Part shown: positions 32,098-41,621 of the stretch, one piece after another | Layout of the letters: each line of letters opens with the position of its first letter | Numbering within the stretch: position 1 is the first letter of the stretch | Assembly (NCBI RefSeq): GCF_018224615.1 | Contig: NZ_JAGTUK010000002.1 | Coordinates: 744,001-808,000 of the forward strand | Source: Microbacterium paraoxydans | Lineage (GTDB): Bacteria > Actinomycetota > Actinomycetes > Actinomycetales > Microbacteriaceae | Length of the DNA: 64,000 nucleotides | Reading direction: 5' to 3' | Notes under the pieces: generated by a model | What the model saw: only the letters and a program-made list of their open reading frames with translations | What the model was told of the DNA's origin: nothing | Databases searched by the model: none | Position numbers and translations under genes: made by a program

Positions 32098-34365
32098 TCA
32101 GGTCAACAGTGCCGCGTCCGCTCCGCGCGGGGCATACAGCGACCGCGGCAGCAGGCGGGCGCGCACCCGGGTCGGACCGTCGACGCTGCGCTGGAGGCTG
32201 GACAGCACCGCGCGGAGGGGCTCGGCGAGGTCCTCGGTCTCCGCGACGCCGGGGCGGGCGTAGTTGGCGCGCTCGACCGCCGAGGTCAGGCGCTGCAGAG
32301 CTGCGGCGTCCGCGCCGCGGTCGCGCACGAGTCCGGCGGCTCGCGCGCGGGGGCTGTCCGCGTCCGATACCGGCAGTGCGAGGTCGAGCAGGGTGTCGCG
32401 CAGTTCCGCCCATGCCGCGGCCGCATCGCCCCGCGCCGCGCGTCGCAGTCGCAGCCGCCGCTCGGTGAGCCGCACGAGCCACGGGAGCAGCAGCACCACC
32501 ACGATCGCGGCCGTGATCAGCGTGACCGGTGTGGGGTCGAGGCGTCGCAGCTCGCCCGCACCGGACGACTCCGCGCCGGTGTCGCCGCGGTCGACCTCCG
32601 GGCCCTGGGTCTCCTGCGTCTGCGGAGCCGTGGTCGGTACGGGTTCGGTGACCCCGCCGGTGGTGCCGCCCTGGGCCACGCCGGCGCGGAAGGCCGTCGG
32701 CACGCCGAGCGACGCGGTGGGCTCGAACGCCACCCAGCCGATCCCGGGGAACAGCACCTCGGGCCAGGAGTGCAGCTGGTCGCTGGTCACGGAGAAGATC
32801 GACTCGTCGCCGCGCTTCTCGTCGGTGAGCGAGCCGGGGAGGTAGCCGACCACGATCCGCACGCGCATGTCGAGGCTCTCCGCCATCAGGGCGAACGCGC
32901 CGGCGAAGTGCACGCAGTACCCGGAGCGCTCCTCCAGGAAGCGGGCGACCGCGTCGGCACCCGTCCCGTCGAAGCCCTCTTCCACCGGTGTCTCCAGGGA
33001 GTAGGAGAACTGCGCGCGGAACCAGTTCTGCAGTGTCACGAGCCGGTCGTAGTCGGTGTCCTCGTCCGCGGTGACCTCGCTCGCCAGCTCGGAGATGATC
33101 TCGGGCAGCTCCACGTCCTCCGCGTCGGGATCCCGGAGTCGAGCGGCCGCGTCGACCGCCCGGATCTGCTCCAGCGTCGGCGTGACGCGCGTGGAGCTCA
33201 CGGTGTAGTCGTTGCCCGCGGCGTCGGAGCGGCGCGAGAACAGCGTGCGGTTCTCGGGCGCCACGCGCCACGACGCGTTCAGTCCGGAGACGTCGGTGGC
33301 GGGGTACGGCACCGGCAACCACGAGCTCGACATCCGCAGGATGCGGATCGACGTGGTGGCGTCCTCGGTCGCGATGCCCTCGCCCCACTCCGGCTCACCG
33401 AAACCTTCGGCCTGCGACTGCAGGTCGCCGCGGTCGGGCTGCCACACGCGACCGTCGAAGCGGGACAGCGTGGTCAGACGCAGGTAGGGCGCGGTATCGG
33501 CGTCGGTGGCGAGCGTGAGCACCTCGACGGGGTTGGGCTGGCGCAGATCGTCACCCAGACGCAGTGAGGCGTCGACCGTCACGCCGACCCCGGTGCCGGC
33601 CATGGTCGGGGCGACCGGCAGCGCCGGAGCCAGGATCAGCGTGGCGGCGACGGCGGCCGCGCCGACACCCGTGGCGACGGAGATCGAGCTCCGTCGTGGC
33701 GAAGAGGCGTCGCGCTGCGCGGTGACGCGGAACAGCAGCAGCGCGGTGATCGCGAGCGCGACGAACCACACGACGTTCGGATCGCCGAACGTGACGATCA
33801 TCGGCACCGCGCCGATCACGCCGATCAGCACGGTGGCCAGCACGGCGGAGCGCTGTGCGACCAGGTGGTCGAGCAGGATCGCCACGATCGCGAACCCGGC
33901 GCCGAGCGCGGCGGCGAGTCCCGTGGAGGCGTCGAGCGGCGCCGAGCCGAACACGATCTGCTCCCACGCGGCCGCCCCGAGCCGCTCGAACACCGCGATG
34001 GTCGTCGCGGTGGGCACCACCCCGAGCACCGCGGTGTCGCCCGCCAGCAGGAGGGTCAGCGTGCCCACGGCGACCACGAGCTGGGCGAGCAGCGCGCCGA
34101 GATCGCCGAGTCCCGCGTGCCGGCGTCGCAGCAGGTGGCGGACGAGCATGCCCGTGCCCACCACGGCGACCACGACCAGCACGACCGTGAACGACCAGGC
34201 GCCGGGCGTGATCACCGAGGTGAAGGGCCACAGGGCGACGAGTGCCCCGACCGCGGACAGCACGCCCGTGGCCACGAAGCGGTCCGGTTCGTCGCGGTCG
34301 CGGTGCCAGCGGGGCACGGTGCGCGGGGGCGGCGTGGCGGCGCGGGGTCGCTCAGCGCGGAACAT
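32098..34365 (-). CDS. TgpA-like transmembrane transglutaminase-family protein
   Basis: This 755-residue protein has about six to seven N-terminal membrane segments (residues about 25-245). An extracellular transglutaminase-like domain follows with GYCVHFAGAFALMAESLDMRVRIVVGYLPG (Cys484), LHSWPEV (His532) and VAFEPT (Glu548, where the classic triad has Asp). Then come a Thr/Gln-rich linker, a last membrane segment and a cytosolic tail. The ATG at 34365 overlaps the DUF58 stop by 14 bp. With DUF58 and MoxR it forms a conserved actinobacterial operon. The substrate is unknown; a role in envelope protein processing or crosslinking is proposed for the family. Confidence 0.9.
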   Translation of the reverse strand: MFRAERPRAATPPPRTVPRWHRDRDEPDRFVATGVLSAVGALVALWPFTSVITPGAWSFTVVLVVVAVVGTGMLVRHLLRRRHAGLGDLGALLAQLVVAVGTLTLLLAGDTAVLGVVPTATTIAVFERLGAAAWEQIVFGSAPLDASTGLAAALGAGFAIVAILLDHLVAQRSAVLATVLIGVIGAVPMIVTFGDPNVVWFVALAITALLLFRVTAQRDASSPRRSSISVATGVGAAAVAATLILAPALPVAPTMAGTGVGVTVDASLRLGDDLRQPNPVEVLTLATDADTAPYLRLTTLSRFDGRVWQPDRGDLQSQAEGFGEPEWGEGIATEDATTSIRILRMSSSWLPVPYPATDVSGLNASWRVAPENRTLFSRRSDAAGNDYTVSSTRVTPTLEQIRAVDAAARLRDPDAEDVELPEIISELASEVTADEDTDYDRLVTLQNWFRAQFSYSLETPVEEGFDGTGADAVARFLEERSGYCVHFAGAFALMAESLDMRVRIVVGYLPGSLTDEKRGDESIFSVTSDQLHSWPEVLFPGIGWVAFEPTASLGVPTAFRAGVAQGGTTGGVTEPVPTTAPQTQETQGPEVDRGDTGAESSGAGELRRLDPTPVTLITAAIVVVLLLPWLVRLTERRLRLRRAARGDAAAAWAELRDTLLDLALPVSDADSPRARAAGLVRDRGADAAALQRLTSAVERANYARPGVAETEDLAEPLRAVLSSLQRSVDGPTRVRARLLPRSLYAPRGADAALLT

Positions 34366-35542
34366 CACCGGCTCCGCCCCGTGCGGCCAGCGCGTCGTCC
34401 CAGGCCTCGGCCACGTCGCTGCCGAGCGTGGCAACGGTCCAGCCGTGCAGTCGTGCCGCCTCGGCCGCACCCGGCAGCGGCTCGGCCGCGAACAGCAGCG
34501 GGGCCGCGGCCCCGGCGGGACGCAGCAGCGCGGCGTCCTCCTCGTCGAGCCGTCCGGTGACGAAGACCAGGGGCCCGGGCGGGGTTCCCCCGATCAGTGC
34601 GGCGAGTTCGCGGGCCTCGCCGCGGGGGGTCACCAGGGCCAGGGCCACGAGCAGTCCGTCGCGGTCGTCCTCGTGTCCGCGCAGGGCGCCGAGCAGCGTG
34701 CCGGAGGTGTCGATCACGTCGACGCTGTAGCCCTCGGCGGCGAGGTGCAGCGCGGCGGAGGCGCACAGCGAAACGGCCGACTCGAAGCCCGGGTCGGCGG
34801 CGTCGCCCGCGGCGTCCCAGTGCCCGGCGCTCCGGTCGAGCACGACCAGCGCGTCGGGGCTCGACTCCTCTTCCTCCTGGCGCACCATCAGCTGCCCGCG
34901 GTGGGCGGTCGCGCGCCAGTGGATGCGGCGCATCGAGTCGCCGGGGGCGTAGCCGCGGGGGGACAGGTTGTCGCTGCCCTGCCCGAGGCGGGTCGAGGAC
35001 GTGTGGGCCGTGCCGCCCGCCGCCCCGATGCGCACGGCGAGCGGCGTGAGCGCGAACACCTCCGGCACCACGGTGATGGTGCGCGTGTCGCCGAACGCCT
35101 GCTCGCGCTGTGCGAGTCCGAACGGGTCCACCGTGCGGAGCATGAGGGGCCCGAGGGGCCAGACGCCGCGCCGCACCCCCGTGATGAGGTAGCTGAGCTG
35201 CGCCGTGTCGGCCGGGTATTCGCCGCTGGAGTCGCCGGCGACGGCGTCGGGGAGCACGTCGTGCCAGAGGCCGTGCGGCACCCGCAGCGCCCGCAGGGTG
35301 AAGCGCACCGTGACGCGCGAGGCCTCCGACACCGTCAGCAGGTCGGTGGAGATCTGTCGCGTGACCGTGCCGGAACGCCGGGGGAGTCGCACGGCCAGGG
35401 CGGAGAACAGGGTGAGCGCGGCGAGGAACACACCGACGTAGAGCAGGATCCGGGCACCGAGGATGTTCGCCGCCACCACGCAGGCCAGCGCGGCGACGAG
35501 CGCACCGGTGCCCCGGCGGGTGAGGAGGCGTCGTCGTCGCAT
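34352..35542 (-). CDS. DUF58 domain protein
   Basis: This 396-residue protein has two N-terminal membrane segments (about 12-48), a beta-rich region, and the DUF58 core GDSMRRIHWRATAHRGQLMVRQEEEESSPDALVVLD near residues 208-245, resembling a von Willebrand A fold. It nearly always pairs with MoxR ATPases. The start was placed at the ATG of MRRRRLLTRRG, 10 bp after the moxR stop; a longer frame upstream belongs to moxR antisense reading. Its end overlaps the transglutaminase gene. Confidence 0.92.
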   Translation of the reverse strand: MRRRRLLTRRGTGALVAALACVVAANILGARILLYVGVFLAALTLFSALAVRLPRRSGTVTRQISTDLLTVSEASRVTVRFTLRALRVPHGLWHDVLPDAVAGDSSGEYPADTAQLSYLITGVRRGVWPLGPLMLRTVDPFGLAQREQAFGDTRTITVVPEVFALTPLAVRIGAAGGTAHTSSTRLGQGSDNLSPRGYAPGDSMRRIHWRATAHRGQLMVRQEEEESSPDALVVLDRSAGHWDAAGDAADPGFESAVSLCASAALHLAAEGYSVDVIDTSGTLLGALRGHEDDRDGLLVALALVTPRGEARELAALIGGTPPGPLVFVTGRLDEEDAALLRPAGAAAPLLFAAEPLPGAAEAARLHGWTVATLGSDVAEAWDDALAARGGAGDVPR

Positions 35543-35552
35543 GGGCCGGGGC

Positions 35553-36542
35553 TCAGGACCGGGTGGCGACCGGGACGCGCACGCGCTCGGCGATCTGGGT
35601 GAGCGCGGCCTCGATGGGCTGGGCTCCGGCGCGGTGGGCGCCGCGGGCGGGGAGCAGGCGGTGCGCGAACACGGGGATGAGCAGCGACGTGATGTCGTCG
35701 GGGATGACGTAGTCGCGCCCGTCGAGAGCGGCCCACACCTTCGCGGCGCGCACGAGCTGCAGGGTCGCGCGGGGGCTCGCGCCGAGATGCAGGCTGGGGT
35801 CGGACCGGGTGGCCTGGGCGAGCGCGACCGCGTACTCCTCCAGGGCCGGTGCCACGTGCACGGCGCGGGCCCACGCAATCAGCTGCGCGACGGACGCGGC
35901 ATCGGCGACGGGCGTCACGGTGGCGAGCGGGTTCACCACGTCGCGCTGCCGCAGCATGAGGGCTTCCGCCGCGGGGTCGGGGTAGCCCATCGAGATGCGC
36001 ATCATGAACCGGTCGCGCTGCGCTTCGGGAAGCGCGTACGTCCCCTCCATCTCCAGCGGGTTCTGCGTGGCGACCACGAGGAACGGGTCGGGCAGTCGGT
36101 GCGTGGAACCGTCGACCGTGACCTGCCCCTCCTCCATGGCCTCCAGCAGTGCGGACTGCGTCTTGGGGGAGGAGCGGTTGATCTCGTCGGCGATCACGAT
36201 GTGCGCGAACACCGCGCCGCGCTTGAACTCGAACTCGCGGTCGACCGGGTTGTACACCGAGACCCCGGTGACGTCTCCGGGCAGCAGGTCGGGGGTGAAC
36301 TGGATGCGGCGGACGGTGGCGTCGACGCTCGCGGCCAGCGCACGGGCGAGCATCGTCTTGCCCACGCCGGGTACGTCCTCGATGAGCAGGTGCCCCTCGG
36401 CGAGCAGGCACACGAGGGCGCTGCGCACGGCGTCGGGCTTGCCGTCGATGACCTGGCTGATCGAGCCGAGAATCGCCGCGGTCTGGGCGGCGAATCGTTC
36501 GGCGTCGATCGTGACCGGGGTCAGGGGGGCGTTCTCTGGCAT
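35553..36542 (-). CDS. MoxR family AAA+ ATPase
   Basis: This 329-residue ATPase has Walker A VPGVGKT (57-63), Walker B VIADEINRSSPKTQSALLEAMEEGQV, sensor VATQNPLEMEGTYALPEAQRDRF, and the C-terminal lid. MoxR proteins act as chaperone-like ATPases on VWA-type partners, here the DUF58 protein. The ATG at 36542 follows GAGAGGGAA. It is the first gene of the three-gene operon. Confidence 0.95.
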   Translation of the reverse strand: MPENAPLTPVTIDAERFAAQTAAILGSISQVIDGKPDAVRSALVCLLAEGHLLIEDVPGVGKTMLARALAASVDATVRRIQFTPDLLPGDVTGVSVYNPVDREFEFKRGAVFAHIVIADEINRSSPKTQSALLEAMEEGQVTVDGSTHRLPDPFLVVATQNPLEMEGTYALPEAQRDRFMMRISMGYPDPAAEALMLRQRDVVNPLATVTPVADAASVAQLIAWARAVHVAPALEEYAVALAQATRSDPSLHLGASPRATLQLVRAAKVWAALDGRDYVIPDDITSLLIPVFAHRLLPARGAHRAGAQPIEAALTQIAERVRVPVATRS

Positions 36543-36661
36543 GCGTTCCCTCTCAGGTCGACGCAACGATGCGCGTGAATCGATCGTACGCTCCGGGCGG
36601 CGTGCGGGACCATGCCCGGGTGCGTTCGCCGTGCCCCGGCGGGTCGGGTAGAGTGGACGAC

Positions 36662-36753
36662 GGCTCTCCGCGTGGCGGCATCCAGGCCAATTCCCCCAGG
36701 GCGGAAACGCAGCAAGGGTAACCGGGCTCTGCTGGGTGCGCGGAGGGTCTTTT
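36662..36753 (+). ncRNA. ffs: Signal recognition particle RNA, small (4.5S) type
   Basis: The conserved tip GGCGGAAACGCAGCAAGGGTAA lies near 36700-36721, and the terminal arms GGCTCTCCGCG and CGCGGAGGGTC pair. The gene ends at a TTTT run. TAGAGT at 36649-36654 is the likely -10. The RNA binds Ffh and targets membrane proteins. Ends are estimated to within a few bases. Confidence 0.92.
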
Positions 36754-36809
36754 CTGTCTCGGGGCCGCGCACACAGCCGTTCGTCGGACGGGCCTGCGAC
36801 AATCGAGCG

Positions 36810-37418
36810 GTGACCGTTCCCCCTCCTTCGCGGCCGCCGCACCCGCTCGCCCGCTTCGCGTCGCCGGTGCTGCTGCTGGCCCTGATGTGGCTGGTGCAGT
36901 TCGCCGATGCCGTGCTGCCGGGGACGTTCACGGTGTTCGGGATCCGCTCGTGGGATCTGTCCGGACTGGGCGGCATCGTGCTCGCGCCGCTGCTGCACGC
37001 CAGTTGGGCGCACCTGATCGCCAACTCGGTGCCGTTCCTGGTGCTCGGCTGCCTCGTGGCGGTCGAGGCAGCACGGCGCTTCTGGGCCGTGACGGCGATC
37101 GTGGCCGTGGTCGGCGGGCTGGGGACGTGGCTCGTGAACGCTCCGGGCACCCTCACGGTGGGCGCGTCCGGGCTGGTCTTCGGGTACTTCGGTTACGTCG
37201 TGATGCGGGTGTTCTCGCCGGGGCGGGTCGCGCACCGCATCCTGTACGCCGTGATCGCGGTCGTGGTGATCGGGGTGTACGGCGGCACCATGCTCTCCGG
37301 GGTGTTCGGCGTGGCGGACGGGGTCTCGTGGCAGGGGCACCTGTTCGGCGCGATCGGCGGTGGCGTCGCGGCGCTCGCCGGGCGCCCGCGTTCCGAGACG
37401 AGGGCCGTCCGGCGATGA
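36810..37418 (+). CDS. Rhomboid family intramembrane serine protease
   Basis: This 202-residue membrane protein has about six segments. HASWAHLIANSVPFLVLG, the Ser motif GASGLVFGYFG and the His in SWQGHLFGAIGG give the Ser-His dyad of rhomboids, which cut transmembrane helices. Substrates are unknown. GACAAT (36798-36803) ends six bases before the GTG and there is no Shine-Dalgarno, so it is probably leaderless. The stop overlaps the next gene (ATGA). Confidence 0.92.
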   Translation: MTVPPPSRPPHPLARFASPVLLLALMWLVQFADAVLPGTFTVFGIRSWDLSGLGGIVLAPLLHASWAHLIANSVPFLVLGCLVAVEAARRFWAVTAIVAVVGGLGTWLVNAPGTLTVGASGLVFGYFGYVVMRVFSPGRVAHRILYAVIAVVVIGVYGGTMLSGVFGVADGVSWQGHLFGAIGGGVAALAGRPRSETRAVRR

Positions 37419-38110
37419 GTTCGGCGCGCGCGAAGCCGCGGTCCGGCGGTGCCAGGGCGCGGCGCGGATCGGCGGCACGGCGCTCTCCGGCCGCCCGCCG
37501 TCGGGCGACCGCGCGCCGTCGTGCGGCCTCGCGTGCGCGTCGCCGGGTTCTGCTGCGGAGGGCACTCGTGTCCGCCGGGGTGATCGCAGTGGTCGCTGGT
37601 CTCCTGGTGCTCATCCCGCTCGGCCTCGCGCGCGACCCGGCACCGATCTGCATCGACCGCCCCGAGACGTTCCCCGCGGCGGGCATCCAGGGGTGGAGCG
37701 GCGAGCAGTTGGAGAATGCGGCGACGATCGTGCGCACCGCCTCCGCGCTCGGCTTCGGCCGCGACGGTCAGATCCTCGGCGTGATGACCGCGATGGGGGA
37801 GAGCAGCCTCCGCGCGATCGACTACGGCGACTGGGAGACCAGGGGCTGGACCAACCCGGACGGTTCGCGCACCACGAGCATCGGTCTGTTCCAGCAGCAG
37901 GACTGGTGGGGCAGCGTGGAGCAGCGGATGGACCCGGCGGCCTCGGCCACGCTGTTCTACGAGCGGCTCGCGCGGCTGCCGGCGTGGCAGTCGATGCCGC
38001 CGTCCCACGCGATCCACCGCGTGCAGATCAACACCGATCGCGACTACTACGCCCGCTACCAGGAAGACGCGACGGCCGTGGTGGACGCCCTGTCCGGCCC
38101 GTGCGAGTGA
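37415..38110 (+). CDS. Exported/membrane-anchored protein with lysozyme-like region
   Basis: This 231-residue protein has a very basic N-terminus (about 15 Arg in the first 45 residues, some in ARRR repeats), one membrane segment (about 50-70) and an extracellular part. That part contains ATIVRTASALGFGRDGQILGVMTAMGESSLRAI, a Glu in a lysozyme-like setting, and SIGLFQQQDWWGSVEQRMDPAASATLFYERLARLPAW, typical of actinobacterial lytic-transglycosylase-like proteins. Peptidoglycan binding or cleavage is likely but unproven. It is co-translated with the rhomboid, so it could be a substrate or partner. Confidence 0.75.
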   Translation: MSSARAKPRSGGARARRGSAARRSPAARRRATARRRAASRARRRVLLRRALVSAGVIAVVAGLLVLIPLGLARDPAPICIDRPETFPAAGIQGWSGEQLENAATIVRTASALGFGRDGQILGVMTAMGESSLRAIDYGDWETRGWTNPDGSRTTSIGLFQQQDWWGSVEQRMDPAASATLFYERLARLPAWQSMPPSHAIHRVQINTDRDYYARYQEDATAVVDALSGPCE

Positions 38111-38171
38111 CGGCCGGATAGTCACGGCACCGGCCGGGTGCGTTCGGCGGCGCCCCGCCTAAGCTGGGGGC

Positions 38172-40304
38172 GTGGCGCGGAGCATCTACATCACCTCGGC
38201 CGAAGGCCATACCGGGAAGTCGACGATCGCCCTCGGGGCGCTCGACGCTCTGATGCGCGTCTCGCCGCGCGTGGGGGTGTTCCGACCGATCGCGCGGTCG
38301 GTCGCGGAGCGCGACGAGATCCTCGAGCTGCTGCTCGCCCACGACGGCGTGCAACTCGACTACGACGACTGCATCGGGGTGAGCTACGACGACGTGCGCG
38401 CCGATCCCGAGGCGGCTCTGGCGACCATCGTCGCGCGGTTCAAGGCGGTCGAGGCGCAGTGCGACGCGGTCGTGATCGTGGGCAGCGACTACACCGACGT
38501 CGCGAGTCCGGCGGAGCTCGGGTTCAACGCCCGCATCGCCGCGAACCTCGCCGCGCCCGTGCTGCTCGTGCTCAGCGGCCGCGACCAGCAGCGCCAGGCC
38601 GAACAGCTGGGCACCACGACCGCGCGCACTCCGGCCGCGGTGGGTCAGATCGCGGCGCTCGCGCTGTCCGAGCTCGCCGCGGAGCGCGCGGAGCTGTTCG
38701 CAGTCGCCGTGAACCGCGCCGACCCCGAGGCGCTGGAGCGGATGGTCGCCGCGGTGCGCGCTGTGCTTCCGGCCGACCGCACCCCGGTGTGGGCGATCCC
38801 GGAAGACCGCGCGCTGGTGGCGCCGTCCATCCGCGGCATCCTCGCGGCGATCGACGGCACGCTGCTGGCGGGGGACGAGGAGCGTCTGACCGCGGTGGCC
38901 CTGTCGATCGTGGTTGCGGGGATGTCGATGGTGAACGTGCTGCCGCGGATCACGGAGGAGTCCGTGGTGGTGATCCCTGCCGACCGCACCGAGGTGCTGC
39001 TGGCGGCCCTGCTCGCCGACTCGTCCGGCACGTTCCCGCGCATCGCCGGCATCGTCCTCAACGGCCCCTTCCCGCTTCCGGCCCCGATCCTGCAGTTGCT
39101 CGACGGCGTCGGCTCGTCGGTGCCGATCATCACGACTGATCTCGGCACGTACGACACGGCGGTGCGCGTGATGGGCACGCGCGGACGGATCACGGCCGAT
39201 GCCCGCGGACGGTATGACCGGGCGCTGGGTCTCTTCCAGGCGCACGTCGACATCGCCGAGCTGACCGAGCAGCTGGGTCTCGCGGAGGCGCACGTCGTGA
39301 CCCCGCTGATGTTCCAGTACGGCCTGATGGAGCGGGCGCGGGCCGACCGCCGCCGCATCGTGCTGCCGGAGGGCGACGACGACCGCATCCTGCGCGCGGC
39401 GGCCACGCTGCTCGCGCGCGACGTGGCCGACCTCACGATCCTGGGCGACGAGTCCGCGATCCGGGCTCGGGCTGCGGAGCTCGGCGTCGACATCGCGGGC
39501 GCGCAGGTGATCAGCCCCACCGACCCCGAGCTGGTGCCGCGCTTCGCGGAGGAGTATGCACGGCTGCGGGCGCACAAGGGCGTCACGCTGGAACGTGCGG
39601 CCGACACGGTCACCGACGTGTCGTACTTCGGCACCATGATGGTGCACCTCGGGCTCGCCGACGGCATGGTGTCGGGTGCCGCGCACACCACGGCGCACAC
39701 GATCCGGCCGTCGTTCGAGATCATCAAGACCAAGCCCGGGGTGACCGTGGTCTCCAGCGTCTTCCTGATGGCGCTCGCCGACCGCGTGCTGGTGTACGGC
39801 GACTGCGCCGTGATCCCCGACCCCACGGCGGAGCAGCTGGCCGACATCGCGATCTCGTCCGCGACGACCGCGCAGCAGTTCGGCATCGACCCGCGCGTGG
39901 CGATGCTGTCGTACTCCACGGGCGAGTCGGGCAGCGGCGCCGACGTCGACAAGGTGCGGCAGGCCACGGCCCTCGTGCGCGAACGCGCGCCGGAGCTGCC
40001 CGTGGAGGGGCCGATCCAGTACGACGCGGCCGCCGATGCCGCGGTCGCCAAGGCCAAGCTGCCCGATTCCGCGGTGGCCGGACGCGCGACCGTGTTCGTC
40101 TTCCCCGACCTCAACACGGGCAACAACACCTACAAGGCCGTGCAGCGGTCGGCGGGCGCCGTCGCGATCGGCCCGGTGCTGCAGGGCCTCAACAAGCCGA
40201 TCAACGATCTGTCGCGCGGAGCACTCGTGGACGACATCGTCAACACCGTCGCGATCACTGCGATCCAGGCGCAGGGCGCGGCCCGGGAGGGGGAGCGGGC
40301 GTGA
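38172..40304 (+). CDS. pta: Phosphate acetyltransferase
   Basis: This 710-residue long-form Pta converts acetyl-CoA and phosphate to acetyl phosphate. The N-terminal BioD-like P-loop domain begins with YITSAEGHTGKSTIALG, a DRTGG-type domain spans about 215-320, and the catalytic PTA domain covers about 380-705 (RIVLPEGDDDRILRAA, GMVSGAAHTTAHTIRPSFEII, FPDLNTGNNTYKAVQR). TAAGCT (38160-38165) ends six bases before the GTG, so it is probably leaderless. The stop overlaps ackA, so the two are coupled. Confidence 0.97.
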   Translation: MARSIYITSAEGHTGKSTIALGALDALMRVSPRVGVFRPIARSVAERDEILELLLAHDGVQLDYDDCIGVSYDDVRADPEAALATIVARFKAVEAQCDAVVIVGSDYTDVASPAELGFNARIAANLAAPVLLVLSGRDQQRQAEQLGTTTARTPAAVGQIAALALSELAAERAELFAVAVNRADPEALERMVAAVRAVLPADRTPVWAIPEDRALVAPSIRGILAAIDGTLLAGDEERLTAVALSIVVAGMSMVNVLPRITEESVVVIPADRTEVLLAALLADSSGTFPRIAGIVLNGPFPLPAPILQLLDGVGSSVPIITTDLGTYDTAVRVMGTRGRITADARGRYDRALGLFQAHVDIAELTEQLGLAEAHVVTPLMFQYGLMERARADRRRIVLPEGDDDRILRAAATLLARDVADLTILGDESAIRARAAELGVDIAGAQVISPTDPELVPRFAEEYARLRAHKGVTLERAADTVTDVSYFGTMMVHLGLADGMVSGAAHTTAHTIRPSFEIIKTKPGVTVVSSVFLMALADRVLVYGDCAVIPDPTAEQLADIAISSATTAQQFGIDPRVAMLSYSTGESGSGADVDKVRQATALVRERAPELPVEGPIQYDAAADAAVAKAKLPDSAVAGRATVFVFPDLNTGNNTYKAVQRSAGAVAIGPVLQGLNKPINDLSRGALVDDIVNTVAITAIQAQGAAREGERA

Positions 40305-41521
40305 GCGCGATCCTGGTGATCAACAGCGGGTCCTCGTCGCTGAAGTACAGCCTGATCGACGTCGAGCGGGAGGATGAGCTCGCGAGCGGGCTGATCGAGC
40401 GCATCGGCCAGGAGTCGAGTCCGGTGTCCCATACGGTCCGCCCGGTCGCCGATGCCTACGCGGTGCCGACCATGCTTGAGGCCACCTACCGCGACGAACG
40501 GTCGATCCCCGACCACGAGGCCGCGTTCGAGGTCATGCGCGAGCAGTTCGCGGCGCACGGACCGTCGCTCGACGCGCACCCTCCGGTCGCTGTGGGGCAC
40601 CGCGTGGTGCACGGCGGCGCGCGGTTCTACGCCCCCACGCTGATCGATGCCGACGTGGAACGCCAGATCGGCGAACTGGCGGTGCTCGCTCCGCTCCACA
40701 ACCCGGCGAACCTGGCCGGGATCCGTGCCGCCAGGGCCGTGTTCGACGCGGTGCCGCACGTGGCGGTGTTCGATACGGCCTTCCATCAGACCCTGCCGCC
40801 CGCGGCGTACACCTACGCGATCGACGCACAGCTCGCGGCCGAGCACCGCGTGCGCCGTTACGGGTTCCACGGCACCAGCCACCAGTACGTGAGCGAGGCT
40901 GCGGCGCGCTTCCTCGGCCGCGACCTGGGCGAGCTGCGGCAGCTGGTGTTCCACCTCGGCAACGGGGCCTCGGTCACCGCGATCGACGGCGGCCGCTCGG
41001 TGGAGACCTCGATGGGGCTGACGCCGCTCGAGGGACTGGTGATGGGCACGCGGTCGGGCGACCTCGACCCCGCCGCGCTCGTGCACCTGTCGCGCCGCGC
41101 CGGGTACACGATCGACGACCTGGATGCGCTGCTGAACACCCGCAGCGGGCTCGCCGGCCTGGCGGGGCGCAGCGACATGCGCGACATCCTCGCGGGGGTC
41201 GAGGCCGGGGATGAGGCGGCCGTCCTGGCGTTCGACGTGTACGTGCACCGGCTGCGCGCGTACGCGGGGGCCTACATCGCGCAGCTCGGCGGCGTCGACG
41301 TCATCTCGTTCACGGCGGGCGTGGGGGAGAACGCGGCGCCGGTGCGCGCGGCGGCCATGTCGACGCTCGGCTTCGCGGGCGTCGAGCTCGACCGGGAGCG
41401 TAACGCCGCCAGGGAGCGGGGGATCCGCGTGATCTCGTCCGACTCCTCGCGCGTGGCGGTGCTGGTGGTGCCGACCGACGAGGAGCTCCAGATCGCCAGG
41501 CAGACGGCCGAGCTGCTCTGA
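40301..41521 (+). CDS. ackA: Acetate kinase
   Basis: This 406-residue enzyme makes acetate and ATP from acetyl phosphate. ASKHA family motifs are present: ILVINSGSSSLKYSL, VGHRVVHGG, FDTAFHQTLP, RRYGFHGTSHQYV, HLGNGASVTAI, MGLTPLEGLVMGTRSGDLDP and FTAGVGENAAPVR. The GTG overlaps the pta stop. With acs at the end of the window the strain can make and reuse acetate. Confidence 0.97.
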   Translation: MSAILVINSGSSSLKYSLIDVEREDELASGLIERIGQESSPVSHTVRPVADAYAVPTMLEATYRDERSIPDHEAAFEVMREQFAAHGPSLDAHPPVAVGHRVVHGGARFYAPTLIDADVERQIGELAVLAPLHNPANLAGIRAARAVFDAVPHVAVFDTAFHQTLPPAAYTYAIDAQLAAEHRVRRYGFHGTSHQYVSEAAARFLGRDLGELRQLVFHLGNGASVTAIDGGRSVETSMGLTPLEGLVMGTRSGDLDPAALVHLSRRAGYTIDDLDALLNTRSGLAGLAGRSDMRDILAGVEAGDEAAVLAFDVYVHRLRAYAGAYIAQLGGVDVISFTAGVGENAAPVRAAAMSTLGFAGVELDRERNAARERGIRVISSDSSRVAVLVVPTDEELQIARQTAELL

Positions 41522-41535
41522 TCCGAGCCGCGGGG

Positions 41536-41565
41536 TTACCCCGTGCGCGCTGCCCGCATTACGCT
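41536..41565 (+). promoter_or_regulatory. Promoter of the HAD-GH65 operon with inverted repeat
   Basis: TTACCC (41536-41541), 18 bp, TACGCT (41560-41565). The -35 lies inside the inverted repeat CGGGG-TTA-CCCCG (41531-41543), which could be an operator. It does not match the LacI palindromes at 11.6 kb. Confidence 0.45.
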
Positions 41566-41621
41566 GGCACAGTGGCACGGAGAGGTGCCGATCCGTCCCT
41601 CGCCCTTCTCCTGGAGGCCCT

